Assembly: GCA_032988165.1 (NCBI GenBank)
Contig: JANTQF010000012.1
Coordinates: 1 to 64,000, forward strand
DNA from: Emmonsiellopsis sp. PD_33
Lineage: Eukaryota; Ascomycota; Eurotiomycetes; Onygenales; Ajellomycetaceae
DNA length: 64,000 nucleotides
Reading direction: 5' to 3'
Shown piece by piece: positions 10,989 through 21,958 of the stretch (the stretch's first letter is position 1; every line of letters begins with the position of its first letter). The notes under the pieces were generated by a model. That model saw nothing but the letters and a program-made list of their open reading frames with translations. It was not told where the DNA came from and did not search any database. Position numbers and translations under genes: made by a program.

Positions 10989-13900
10989 ATTTGACATTTA
11001 TCTCGTGAACATGCTCCGAGACAATGTCTCGCAACTTTTGGTTAGTTTGGGAAAGCTACCTTTGCGAAGGCGCAAGTTCTATCTACAGGTGCTACCATAT
11101 TGTATAGAGATCGGCCTCTTCTATACCTGGTTCTTCTGGTGGCAAATGACTGTTGTTTTCGGGAGGTGATGTTGGCAAAGCGCAAATGAACGGATTATGA
11201 CGAAAGGATTTGATTCCGCCTTTTCATCGCATATAGCCCTGGAAGTTTTGCCAGACATTTTACTCGTGTTTCTGGACGACATGGCCGAAATATCCGTTGC
11301 GGAGTATTTTTATTATTATTTTGTTTTCTTCGACGCGCTTTACTCGTAATCTTTGTTCGTCCGCACCTGATTTCTGTTTCGTTTTTGATTTTTTTTTTCT
11401 TTGCATCCCATCTGTTATCGTCTTGTTTTCTTTCCTTTTTTTCTTTTTTCTTGCCCGAGCACGGAAGGACGGACCGCAGTATTTTCTTTTGGACTGCGGG
11501 TCACCAACCAACTGATTCGGCGAACGAGGGCTTTCGGCATGGCATTGCACGGCACGGCAGGGGCATTTATAGATGCTTTTTTCAAGGGGACATCAACTTG
11601 GTCTTTATGTTGTCGTCAGCATAGCGAGCGTTAACAAAAATTGTTTTGGGTGCTGCCTTGGGATGGGTATGGATTATCGAAAATACGCCGGAAATTTTGT
11701 TGTTTACTCGCGGGAAAGTTCAACTGGTACGAAAAAGAACTAGCGGGCGGTGTCTGGGTTGGCCTGTTTCAAAAAAGAGACGGAAAAAGGGAATAAAAGC
11801 AATCGGACAACAAAAGCCTGCCAAAAATAATTTACACTGGGGTGGGGGGAAACAAAAAATGGGATGGAAAAGGAATAAAGCGGTATTAGGGGGTCGTCTT
11901 GGTATACAAGGGGAAAAAGGGATCGCTAGCATTGGAGCAAAGAAAAAAGGAGCAATTGAACCCGGGACGGAAAGGGAAAACAGTTATCTTTTTTCCCCTC
12001 CCGGATTGATTCTCTTTTCAATGGGCTTGGTTCGGTTTGCTTCTTTTTTGGACAGATAATCTATGTTGGTTACATCTTTTTTTTTGTTGTTGTTGTTTGG
12101 CCGTGTTCGTGTTTGTTGGGTTATCAAAGCAAGCGGGGGTAGTTTGGGAAGGGAGCGCTTTTTGGGAGGGGGGGCTGGTTGGCTTCTGTTGGGCATGGAT
12201 CGGGTTTACTCTTTTATTTCTGTTTATCTTTTTTTGTTCAACATGGACAGTGTGACTGACTGACTGACTACTCATGGCGGGCGGGATTGTTTTGGAGTGT
12301 TGGTGCGTGGTTTGGTGGATTCCTTTCTTTTTTTTTTTTTCTTTCTCCTTTTTCTTTTCTCATATTGTAGTTCTCCCTTGATTTGAGTTTTTAATACTTT
12401 TTGTTCCTTCTTATCTGTTTTCCTTACCGTGACTCTCTCCTATCCTGTCTGCTATATATGCTCTGCTCTACTCTACTCTGTACTCCTCTCCTCTCCCGCT
12501 GTTTGTCTTGCAGTCTATTTGTCGTATTTTAAATTCGAGATGGCTAAACTGTTCTGGCCGTTCCTGTTCCCCCTAATTAGACTTTAAACTTAACCAGTTT
12601 ACCCCTATTCCTGTCCTATCCCCCCTCAAACCCCTTCTCCTTGCATGATGAGAGAAAATATTCTCGCGCCTAACCACGCGCGAATTTGTTCCCTATGCTC
12701 TAACTTCGTAAAATATACTTATATCTAGCTGCTTGTTTTCGTTTTCGTTTTCATTGGTTGCTTTTTTCTTGTGTGCTATTGAATTAATTGATCTCCGGAT
12801 ATAACCCCTATATGGATATATAAACCTACTAGATAGCTAACTGACTAGCCTCGCTATTCCGTCCAGTACCCTCACTCGTTTGCATAATTTACTTATCCCA
12901 CTCGAAATACTGACCGAAAACGGCCGGCCTAGGCACTGTTAGGAAATGTGGAAGTTGGTTCAGGGGCGTTTGTTTACTTGGTAGGGGGAATTTGTTAAGG
13001 AGATCAATGGTAGAAATATGAACTGGATGTATATAGTATTGCATGGCTAATGCATAGACATAGAAGATAGGTAAATAATAGGAAAAGAATGAAGGAAAAG
13101 TGCCGCGGGTTGTGTTTCGTCGATGTGGACGTTATGGCGTAGTTTATCCGCCTGATGATCGGAGGGAATAGGGGGGGGGGTTGGGTCGGGGTGCCTGCCG
13201 TAGCGGCGGGTCAGCCGATCTGAGAAGTGCCAGTAGATTTATGCTTAATGGGTGATCTGCATACGCAGGGCAAAAAATGTCGACGAAATGGGGGAGCTGG
13301 TTAGGAGGCTTGTTAACCGCAGAGTTTGATCTCGTTGGGTTATTAGGCCCCAAGGTTGAGACGCTGAGGCTGGGAAAAATGGGAGTCTTTTGGTGGCAAG
13401 GGAAAATTCATAGTGCTCGCGCGTTATAATACCCAGGCTTAGATATATACTATCTCAACCTTTGGCATTAAGCGGGATGACGAAGCAAAATGGGCGGTTA
13501 GAAGGTTCTTCTCCAGTCCGCCCTAGCACCGCTTCCCGACTCATCCTCGCATCCTGGTTGGCTATCACCCACATCGCTGGAGCGATGTCTGCCCAATCTG
13601 CAATATATCCTCGCCCATTGGGCCAGTCATGAAGCGCGCAAAGGGCGGAAAGCCACCCATCCTGGGGATCGATCACGGAGCCTTTCGCCATGTCATGAGC
13701 TGGGTGTCTTGAGCCGCATGGCTGTCGCAAGCCTTATAATCCCTGGTTCTACCAGATTGTCTGGATATCACGAACCCCGCCCGTCCGCCGCCCTCTTTCG
13801 TCGAGCTGCACGCAAGGCAAAATATTTCGCCCTGAGTACATGAGAAACGCCTGAAGCGCAAGTGCGCGGCTGATAACGTCAGGCTGATACCGTTATTGCC

Positions 13901-14030
13901 CTAATATATGTGGTTTTCTGGCTTGTCTCGTGCTTCGATAGCTTCCTCCTCGTCTCCTGGGACCTAAGCCACCGAAGGGCCCTGCCCCTCGCAAATTGTC
14001 GGTGTAGCGCATCGTGATTACGGCTAGCAA
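10989..14030. other. 3-kb intergenic region, pyrimidine-rich, no convincing gene
   Basis: Holds the 3' flank of the Nrp1-like gene, long T/C-rich stretches (11300-12560) and AT-rich sequence. Open frames of up to 137 aa on both strands are lysine- or serine-biased and motif-free. A 91-aa minus frame (13730-13455) is slightly protein-like but unrecognised. A non-coding RNA cannot be excluded, but nothing specific supports one. Confidence 0.5.
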
Positions 14031-14377
14031 ATGGCGACCCCAGCCCAGTGGCCAAATGCCAAATTCCCCGAATACGGCCTTACAAAACAAATATTGACGA
14101 ATTTCCTGAAGGGGGAGTTTCCTGGTTTTAGTACTGACGATTTCGGGATTCAGGTACGTACCTATTACGCTGGTTACGCACGAACCTTGGAAGGAGAACC
14201 ACAAGGCTGACTCCAGATACAGTTCAAGTGTGACCACTTTCACTTTCGGGTTCCTCAACTGCTGACCCAGGTAAGGATGCGAGCACTCCCATTAGTTTTA
14301 TTTAACAGATAAGTAACGAGGCTCTATTGTTTCAGGAGCAAGAAGAGAGGCTGACGGACTTACGGGAGCTGGACTGA
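14031..14377 (+). CDS. 72-aa three-exon micro-gene, unknown function
   Basis: Exons 14031-14153, 14217-14270 and 14336-14377 splice to 41 + 18 + 13 codons, both introns in phase 0. Intron 1 (63 bp) has GTACGT, a GCTGAC branch and CAG; intron 2 (65 bp) has GTAAGG, an AGTAACG branch and TTCAG. The start context CAAATGG is good. The product starts MATPAQWPNAKFPEYGLTKQ and ends EQEERLTDLRELD; it has no signal peptide or membrane segment and is probably a small soluble protein. It ends 310 bp before the CorA-like gene on the same strand. I do not recognise the family. The two perfect phase-0 introns and composition argue for a real gene, although a 5' exon of a longer transcript is possible. Confidence 0.6.
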
Positions 14378-14687
14378 ATGTGTTTCGGGCGTACGAGGCT
14401 GGGCGTTATCGCACAGTCAGTTGGGAAGAGTTAAAATGTTGCCGGCCAGTTACAAGGCTGGGGGGGCAGTGCCAACGATGGGTGACCATGGACTGTTCGT
14501 GATTTCGTCATTTAGTCAATTTGATTTGCTGGAACTGCGGGATTTGTTAAATAGCCTTCGTTTCTTTTTTAAATCTAAAGAATAGTTGAGCCCCTTTGTT
14601 GCCAGATAAATTGCTGTCTCCTACCTCGGTTCAGGGAAGGGGAGACAATCAAGCATTCAAAGACGATCTCCAAAAATAGCTTGCGAA

Positions 14688-16600
14688 ATGGATCAGTTCA
14701 GACGTTCCTGGACAAATTCCAAGAGATATCCTGAAAACCTCTTAGCTCCACAGACATACTCCCACCGACTTCGAAGTTATGTGGACGCATTGGATAGGGA
14801 GGAACATGGGCTTTTTGGTGCTGAAAATGACTCCGAAGTTTATTTTTGGGAAACAGCACAAGATAGGAACGGTAAGTTCACAAAACCTTTGAGATAGCTC
14901 TTGCTCACTGGGTGGTCCGTAGAATTTCCGGCGAATCCCGAGTGTATCAAAAGCGTGGCCGATGTTAGGAGGGCCCTTCCCCTTATTGGTCAAACCCCGA
15001 GGGACCCTATGTGTAGATGCATGTGCGGTCACCCCCTTTCCCAAATGAAGCCAGCTTTCTGACAGTCCATCTAGTTTTATCGAACCAAAGGGGCATTCCC
15101 GAGCTAAATTGAAAATCACTCGGGAAATGCTGACACTGATTCTGAGTTATCATCAAGTCATGCCTGAGATATTGGAAATTGTGTTTCCTTTCGGCTACCA
15201 GAAAGAACTAAAAGAGTTCCATTTCATCACTTTTCGGCATTCGGGCCATGTGCATAGTCGACACAAAGCACTAGATATTCCTGACCTTGGTAGGTCAGGG
15301 AGATTTCTGCAATGCTGTTATAATCTCGAGTCTGTCGAGCCCAAGAGATCTGAGTGGTGGCCGTGGTCGATTCGGCAAGCTGCCGTTTATCATTCCTTTG
15401 ATCTCGAGACGGGTCGGAGTGTGTGGATTATGGTGAAAGGGAACGGGCTCATCAGGAATCGAATTATGGAGGCGACGAAAGGGCAAAACCAAAGGTCTAT
15501 GGGCTCGCCTAGTACACCAGCCAAGTCATTTTCGTTGTCACTGGAAGTCCACCTTATACTCTGTGACTGGGCCTGCGAGAAATGGCGTTGGTATATTGAT
15601 TTCCTCCACAAGCAGATTCAGGAACTGACAGACGGAACAAAGAGCTACTCCCCTGATGGGGGCCTCACAACGGACTCCTTTATGCTGCAATACTCAGCCA
15701 CAGCTCCATCACCCAACCGCGTGGGCACATTTGACCGTCTAGTGCGAAGATTTACTGGCTTATCAAGCCATATGCCAAACCATACTCCAGCCGCACAGGC
15801 TCATCAAAATATGCAACCACCGGACGAGAAGCAGGAGAACCCTACACTGCAGTTCGACAATGTGGGAACCCTCCAGCACCTCCAGGAGAAAGTCGAGGAG
15901 GTGTTGCTGGTGTTTGAAATGGACACCAAGGTCCTTCATGATCTGCTTCAATATTATACGGAGAGTTTCAAATCGGACGGTATATCAGATAATATGCGGA
16001 AAGAGTGCAAAACAAGTCTTGATCGGTTTGGTGAACGAATTAGGGGGGTGGCTAGTGACTTTCAAATGCAAAAGGCAAGATTGGTGAGGATACTTGGAGT
16101 GGTAAGAGATCGAAAGACCCTGGTAAGTATTGGTCCCATTCTACCCCTGTGTCTGCGAATACGGACCGGACTGAGGCTGCAATAGCTCCATGACATTTTG
16201 ACATATGGGAATATGCGCGCCAGTAAGAATTCGACAGACAAGATGGAAAAAATGACGGAGGAAATGGGAATCATCGCGAAGAAAACTGAGCAGGAGACTG
16301 AATTCATGCGCATTGTTACCGTTGTCACGCTTGTATTCTTGCCTGGAACATTCACATCAGTAAGTCCATTCTAACAGCCCCTTGCGTACTTCAGGGGCAC
16401 CACGTACATATTGATTGACCTTTCGATAGACCTTGATGAGCACGGATATCATTAGATTTGAAAACAACCGTAGGGCTTATTCTGGACAGGCACTTAGTTT
16501 ATACTTAAGTATCACCTTTCCGCTGACTATCCTAACACTTCTCTGTGCCTTTGGCTACTCCTATCTTCGACGAGGACGAAAATCTCAGTTTGTGATATGA
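14688..16600 (+). CDS. CorA-like Mg2+ transporter-type membrane protein
   Basis: Five exons, 14688-14871, 14923-15022, 15075-16122, 16186-16359 and 16430-16600, encode 558 aa. The unspliced sequence looks broken by a stop at 15061; a 52-bp intron (15023-15074, GTGCGG donor, CTGAC branch, CTAG acceptor) removes it and restores CRCIFIEPKGHSRAKL, so the gene is intact. The long N-terminal part is the soluble domain (ITREMLTLILSYHQVMP motif). A helical stretch follows, then two C-terminal membrane segments at about 485-502 and 521-545. The loop motif is FLPGTFTS, as in the expanded fungal CorA-like family, instead of the GMN signature of true CorA channels. Metal transport is therefore uncertain; many such fungal proteins have no known role. 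The C-terminal tail is short and basic. Confidence 0.8.
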
Positions 16601-17636
16601 CCGAGCTGGAACTCTGTGTATCTTTCTGTAATATTAGTAGTGCCCTTTCTTTGGTCTTGGTATACTTCATTTCCTACTGTATCTTTTATTGTTCGATTCC
16701 GATTCTTTTCTTTTAAATTAGAAATACTCCGTAGTCAGCTGCGGAGGCAGATTGTATTCGTTTTTCCCCTGAATACTAGTAGTTTGGCGAAAAAGTCGGG
16801 CTGGAGTAGTAGCTGGGCAGGAAACAATCATGTCACGTGCTATTATCCTTGCCAGAATAGGCAATTTTCGACTACATCCATCCCCAATCTTGATCGCTTC
16901 AATTTGTTGACGAGGTGGTTCGCCCTCTGAAGAATCTCATATTGCTTCTCCTGGGCCGGGACATTCGTCTTTGCTTGCTTTGACATCATCCATGACTTTT
17001 CGGCCAATCATTTTCCTTTCATCCTTGCCATTGGGCTGCAAGGCTGCAAGTTGCAACCACACCTGCAGAGTCCGCCTCGACCAAGCCGCAGCCTTGCCCT
17101 CCCGCCAATGTGGCGGCCATTCTGCGCCTGGTCCCAGAGGCCAACGGGATTTGGCACAGCCTCCGAACTCCCATACCTCTGCTGGTGGTTGGGAATGGAG
17201 TGACCCTGTCCTTTTGCTGCAGGTATAAAGTCGGCTAGGTCAAGATACTGGCAGTACTTGACATAATCAGTGAACAGGAGTTTACCTTCGGCCGAATTGC
17301 AACAAATTGGAAATAATAGTCCGAGTAGAAGAAGAAGAAGAAGAAGAGGAAGAAGAAGAAAAGGCAACCAAAAGGAGCATTGGTGCGCCCAGAACATCAG
17401 CCCTCTTCGCTGCCTGGGGCGACCCTGGGCGCAGTCTGTGGTCAGCCCTCCTCCTCAGGCATTCTTCTCCCAACTCAACTCACTCTCTCTTCCGAACGAC
17501 GGATTGCTCAACCGACTCTTCGCCTGCCCATATCCTATCCTCATCGATAAGGCTTGAATTTTTCAATGCCCGACTCTCACTTCCTCCCTTCTCCTTAGTA
17601 CTCCTTGCAGGACGAATAGTTTTGCTTGATCCGGCG
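16601..17636. other. Intergenic region with a GAA repeat
   Basis: Separates the CorA-like gene from the kinase/vWA gene. It contains a (GAA)n repeat at 17328-17361 and a C/T-rich leader just before the kinase start. The GAA run extends the kinase frame upstream from a non-ATG codon, but no ATG precedes 17637 in that frame. Confidence 0.6.
17328..17361. repeat. (GAA)n microsatellite
   Basis: Eleven GAA units with one GAG interruption lie about 275 bp upstream of the kinase/vWA start. A (CTT)n run, the complementary motif, lies downstream of the same gene. Confidence 0.9.
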
Positions 17637-20600
17637 ATGGACGAAGGGAAAGATCCAATCGGCCATGGGCCGCATGTCCAATCATTCTTCAGGTTCCTCG
17701 AGGGGAACTGGAAAAATGGGTTTGTTTCAATAGACGGCGCACCAGAAAAGTATCTTCCATATTCAAAGCTCAAAGCCTACCTCTCAGAGAAGCCTAACCT
17801 CCGCAATCTGCTATCCGAGATTTTCCATAACCACCAAGAGCAGAGGTATGCGAGAGAAGCGATACAGTGCGGCTATTACAAATGCTTTGCGATCCTCCTT
17901 TACCTGAAAGAACCTCAGTACTTTAAACATTTTACGGAGCATGAGGAATACCACGATGACAAACTGCCATGCTACCACCCAGCCCCATGGTTTCCGGCTG
18001 ATCCCAGCGGAAATATATCCTTCGATAGATTCTCAGACTGCCAGTGGAAGTTTTGCGTCCCGGCCCTCGACTATCGGGAATACACTGTTCGTCAAGAAAA
18101 GATCCTCCCTTTTAAGATACTTGGAAGTATCCCTGGCGGAGAGGGCGGTAGCGGTCGTCTCTACAAAATCCAGGTCGACCCAGAGTACGATAAACTCCAC
18201 CCAAACGCGAAGGTGAGCTCCCCGCTGATAACTCATCATCGCGAGGCACGATTCATACTAACTAACTGCTAGGTCGATTCGAATACCGACAGCCGTATCT
18301 ACGTCCTTAAGCACTTCAAAAACATGACTACGGCAGAAGATGAGTGTAGGAGGGAAATAGAAGGTTTTAAATCCGTTTGCCAGGATCCCAAAGACGAGGA
18401 GGGCATAGTTGGGTTCTATGGGGGATTCTGCCATAACCGAGCGCACTCAATTCTGCTTGAGTATGCCAACGAAGGTTCCCTCGAGGACTATTTTCAATCT
18501 GGCAAGTTACCTCAAGAGATCTCGAGCTTTTGGTTGAGCTTTGTTCCCGTTTCTAAAGCGATCGCCAAAATTCATAACTCTCGTATAGAGGGCACAGTTT
18601 ATGAAGGGTATGTAATCCCATTTATTATTCATATGCTTGCGCTAATATTCTTTTAGGTGGCACCAAGATATTAAGCCGAAGAACATTCTTGCCTTCTCTC
18701 ACGATGGCAAGCTCACCTTCAAACTAAGTGACCTCGGCCTTGTCCAATGTGTAAGGAAAGAGCCAGATGGTGTTTGCAGACGTCGTTGCTCATATGGGAC
18801 TCGAACTTACGGTATGTCCTCGTCACTATAGTCTTGTTTTATTCTGATAATATCGAACTAACTTTGGAACCTAGGTGCTCCTGAGTGTCGCGAACCCACG
18901 CTTGATGGGGCCCTAGAACCTTTGCGGCGAGTCACAGGATCAATTGACGTCTGGTCGTTCGCCTGCGTCCTCAGTGAGGCGGCGGTATACTTCAAATACT
19001 CGGCAAATGAACTCGAAAAGTACCGAAACAAGCGGCGAGAGAACGATGGAGTATTTACACAGGACTGTGACTGTTTTCATAGCGGCTATTACGTTTCAGA
19101 TATCGTCAAGGATACCCATCGGTCATTACGAGAGCTCTTGCGTGCAAAAGCTGATGACGTTCTTACTCCTAAAGTGCTTGACCTTATTGAATCAGCCTTA
19201 GTGCCGGAAAAGGATCGTCCCTTCCCTCATCAGTTTTCTTTGGATTTGCAGAAGACATTCAGTCAATTCAAAGGGTCAAAGCATCCCAGCAGCCCGGAGG
19301 AATACGATGAGTACCCCAGGTATTCCACGCATCCCTTCCATCAAGGGTCTGGGGAGCCAAGGTGTCATCCAAGCCCTTCCTCAACCTGCTGCGGGTCACG
19401 ATCCCCTTCCGTGCGACCACCACAATCTGGACGAAGGGCACCTTCAGAGCGGCAGTCCACGCTGGGGATGACACAACTGCGATCTCACCAGGATTATCAC
19501 TCATTCACAGCTGATGACGCAAACATTGTCGTTTCTCCTACCGGCATGTGTATGTCTCAATCGCCAAACTCCGTTTCATCCCCAGATATCTGGAATAATG
19601 TATCGGCTAAGGACCCTTCTGGTGCCGCTGAACACATGCCTGGCGATAGAGGAGCAGAAAGCTCAATGGACCAAGGAATTACTCGACACAAATACGAACT
19701 CCCATCTCCAAACAACCCTGCGCTTGTACGTTCATTGCATGGTGCACGTGGTCCTTGCTCAGGTCTTGGTACCTCCGATAATGCCCGTCCTTGGACACCA
19801 CTCTCAACCACGTCACGTTGCAGAGTTAGGGAATTTGGCAGTCTTCCGATGGGCGATGCAAATGCTGAGTTCGACCGTATAAAAGAATCACGCGGCAGAC
19901 TTCCTAGACGGTCAAGGTCAAAGCGGGAAATGATCGGTGTTTCCTTCGACAAAGACTGGCGTATGAGAGAACTGTCAAATCGGGATCATGTAAGCATAAG
20001 TGATGCATATACTTACCATCTTTACTATGCTAATCAATAATAGGTATTTTTAGTTGACGATGCATCCACTATGAAACCACATTGGAAGCAACTGGCGCGA
20101 GATATGCGCACTTTAGCCTACATGGTTAAAAGATACGACGATGATGGTCTTGACCTACACTTCATGATTAACGATAAGCCTCTGAAGCATATAACCAGCT
20201 CCTCTAAGCTCTTCGACCACGTAAAAAAGCGATTCCCTTCCGACTCTAATCAGCTTTCTAATATCGACAATGCGCTGGGAAAGATAATGACGAAGTATCA
20301 GAACAAACTAACGACGACGAGAAAGACGCGGCCTATGTCTGTATACGTTTTCACCGATGGAATGTGGCAGGACGAGGTCACTATACCTTTATCCATTCAG
20401 GGGCTAGCTCGCGCCCTTGATGAACACAATATGCCGCCTAACCAATTTGGCATTCAATTCATCCAGTTTGGCAGCGATCCCACTGGAACCATGCGCTTAC
20501 AAAGCTATGACGATTGTCTTGACAACGGGCAACGGTGCGTCAGGTCTGTTTTTAAAATACTAAGGAATAAACGCTGACCCCCTGCAGAGATATAGTGGAT

Positions 20601-20762
20601 ACCGAACCCTCTGACGGGAATGTGTGGAAGATGCTGTTGGGATCTATCAATAAATCTTTCGACAAATGTGGGGAGACACAACGGTCGCCAGCAACTCCTG
20701 TTTCTCTCTCGTCCTTTACCGATCGCAACTCTTATAAATCTCCATCTCCTCTGCGAGTTTAA
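17637..20762 (+). CDS. Protein kinase / von Willebrand factor A fusion protein
   Basis: Six exons (17637-18212, 18273-18607, 18657-18811, 18875-19989, 20044-20534, 20588-20762) encode 948 aa; every junction keeps frame. Residues 1-150 are a fungal-specific N-terminal region (ending CQWKFCVPALDYREY) often found before such kinases. The kinase domain has a Gly-rich loop at about 158-172 (GSIPGGEGGSG), the ATP lysine in YVLKHF (K205), the catalytic loop WHQDIKPKN (D308), DLG in place of DFG (D329) and APE at 357-359. A long Ser/Pro/His-rich linker covers about 470-725. A vWA domain begins at 728 with FLVDDASTM and has a TDG at 831-833; the first MIDAS motif is imperfect (Ala and Thr at the two Ser positions). 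Likely an active Ser/Thr kinase with a protein-binding vWA module; pathway unknown. Confidence 0.8.
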
Positions 20763-21203
20763 GCCTTCCCTTGTCGACTGCATCCATTAAGGCTAGCTGC
20801 CCATGGCTAAAGACAGGGTCGCTAGAATACAAAAGATATATCGTGAACTTGAGCCGTTTGTTATTTTGTTATCGTTAGTGCATATGCAGAACGGTGGTAT
20901 CAGCTTTTCGTGGTCCCGTCCCCGCCCTTCACAGCTCCCATCAACGCCGAGGTTGTTTTTTTTGCCCATTTTTCGTCGCCTTACTTCCTACGTTATGTGT
21001 GGCTACATCTTCTATTCATCTCCCTTTAATCAATTTCCCTTTCCTGCTTTATTACCTTGGTGGTTATATGTGTTCTATCTATCTATTTTTGACTTCCCCT
21101 TGCACTAGTTATGCTCCTTTCACAACCCTTCTTCCCCTCTTCTTTTGCTCCATGTGTCCGATTCAGTTTTTCTCATTCCTCTATTCCCCTTCTTCTTCTT
21201 CTT

Positions 21204-21234
<31 letters not shown>

Positions 21235-21958
21235 TTTTTTCCCCTCTTATGTCTATTGCTGCTTTGTACTCACTATTTGGGACGGAGGGAAGAAAGAAAC
21301 CGGTACACAGGATTCGGGCGTATGTGTGCTTCTACTTACGGATATTTGGGAAAAGCGATCAGAGTATCAATCGATCGATCGAGATTCTTACGGATCGGAT
21401 TTCTTTCCCGACATGTCACTCACCGCATATGATACCCCTTTTCTTGTTGGCTATCGGATTGGTACGGTTCTATATATGTATTCTCATGGCGTTGGCTGGG
21501 TGTGTTTGGTTAGCGAAATCGGATGGGGGGAAATGGGGTTACGCGAATGATACGATTAGAATTATTGAACTTTCGATCTGCGTTTGCGAGGCGAAGGGGG
21601 CTCAGATCGAGTAAATAGATCTCCTTACGTTTCATTTGTTCGGTTCTTACGCCTGTACGCATCATAAGAAGTCTTTATAGAACGCGAGAATAAGAATGCG
21701 GTATATATAGAGCGATGAGGTCACATAGTTAGGTCCTCTGATCCGAGCAGTAGACAAGGGTAAGAGTCGTCCATTATATATATATCCTCATAACTCGGCG
21801 GGCAAATCAAACAAACCCAACAATAAGGAAAGTAATTAGAAATAAAAAGAATAAAAGGATGGAAAATGGAAAATGGAAAACTCCGTTATCTTACCCACAT
21901 AAGAAAAGTCCCAATGCTAGCCAAGAAGAAAGTATGCGTTCAAAACAAATCAAGAGCT
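20763..21958. other. Convergent intergenic region with a CTT repeat
   Basis: Lies between the 3' ends of the kinase/vWA gene (+) and the condensin gene (-). Contains a 45-base (CTT)n run at 21189-21233 and T-rich sequence. Overlapping open frames of up to 218 aa across the repeat read poly-Ser, poly-Leu or poly-Phe depending on frame and are not genes. Confidence 0.65.
21189..21233. repeat. (CTT)n microsatellite, about 15 units
   Basis: Uninterrupted CTT/TTC run in the 3' flank of the kinase/vWA gene; likely length-variable between strains. Confidence 0.95.

Noticed and set aside
11646..12059. 137-aa + frame, lysine-rich
   Set aside because: Composition-driven, no motif, lies in the 3' region after the Nrp1-like gene.
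15046..15063. Apparent stop codons that would break the CorA-like gene
   Set aside because: They lie in a well-formed 52-bp intron (15023-15074), so the gene is intact.
20894..21614. 218-aa and 167-aa frames over the CTT repeat
   Set aside because: Openness comes from the repeat, which reads Ser, Leu or Phe runs; no conserved sequence.
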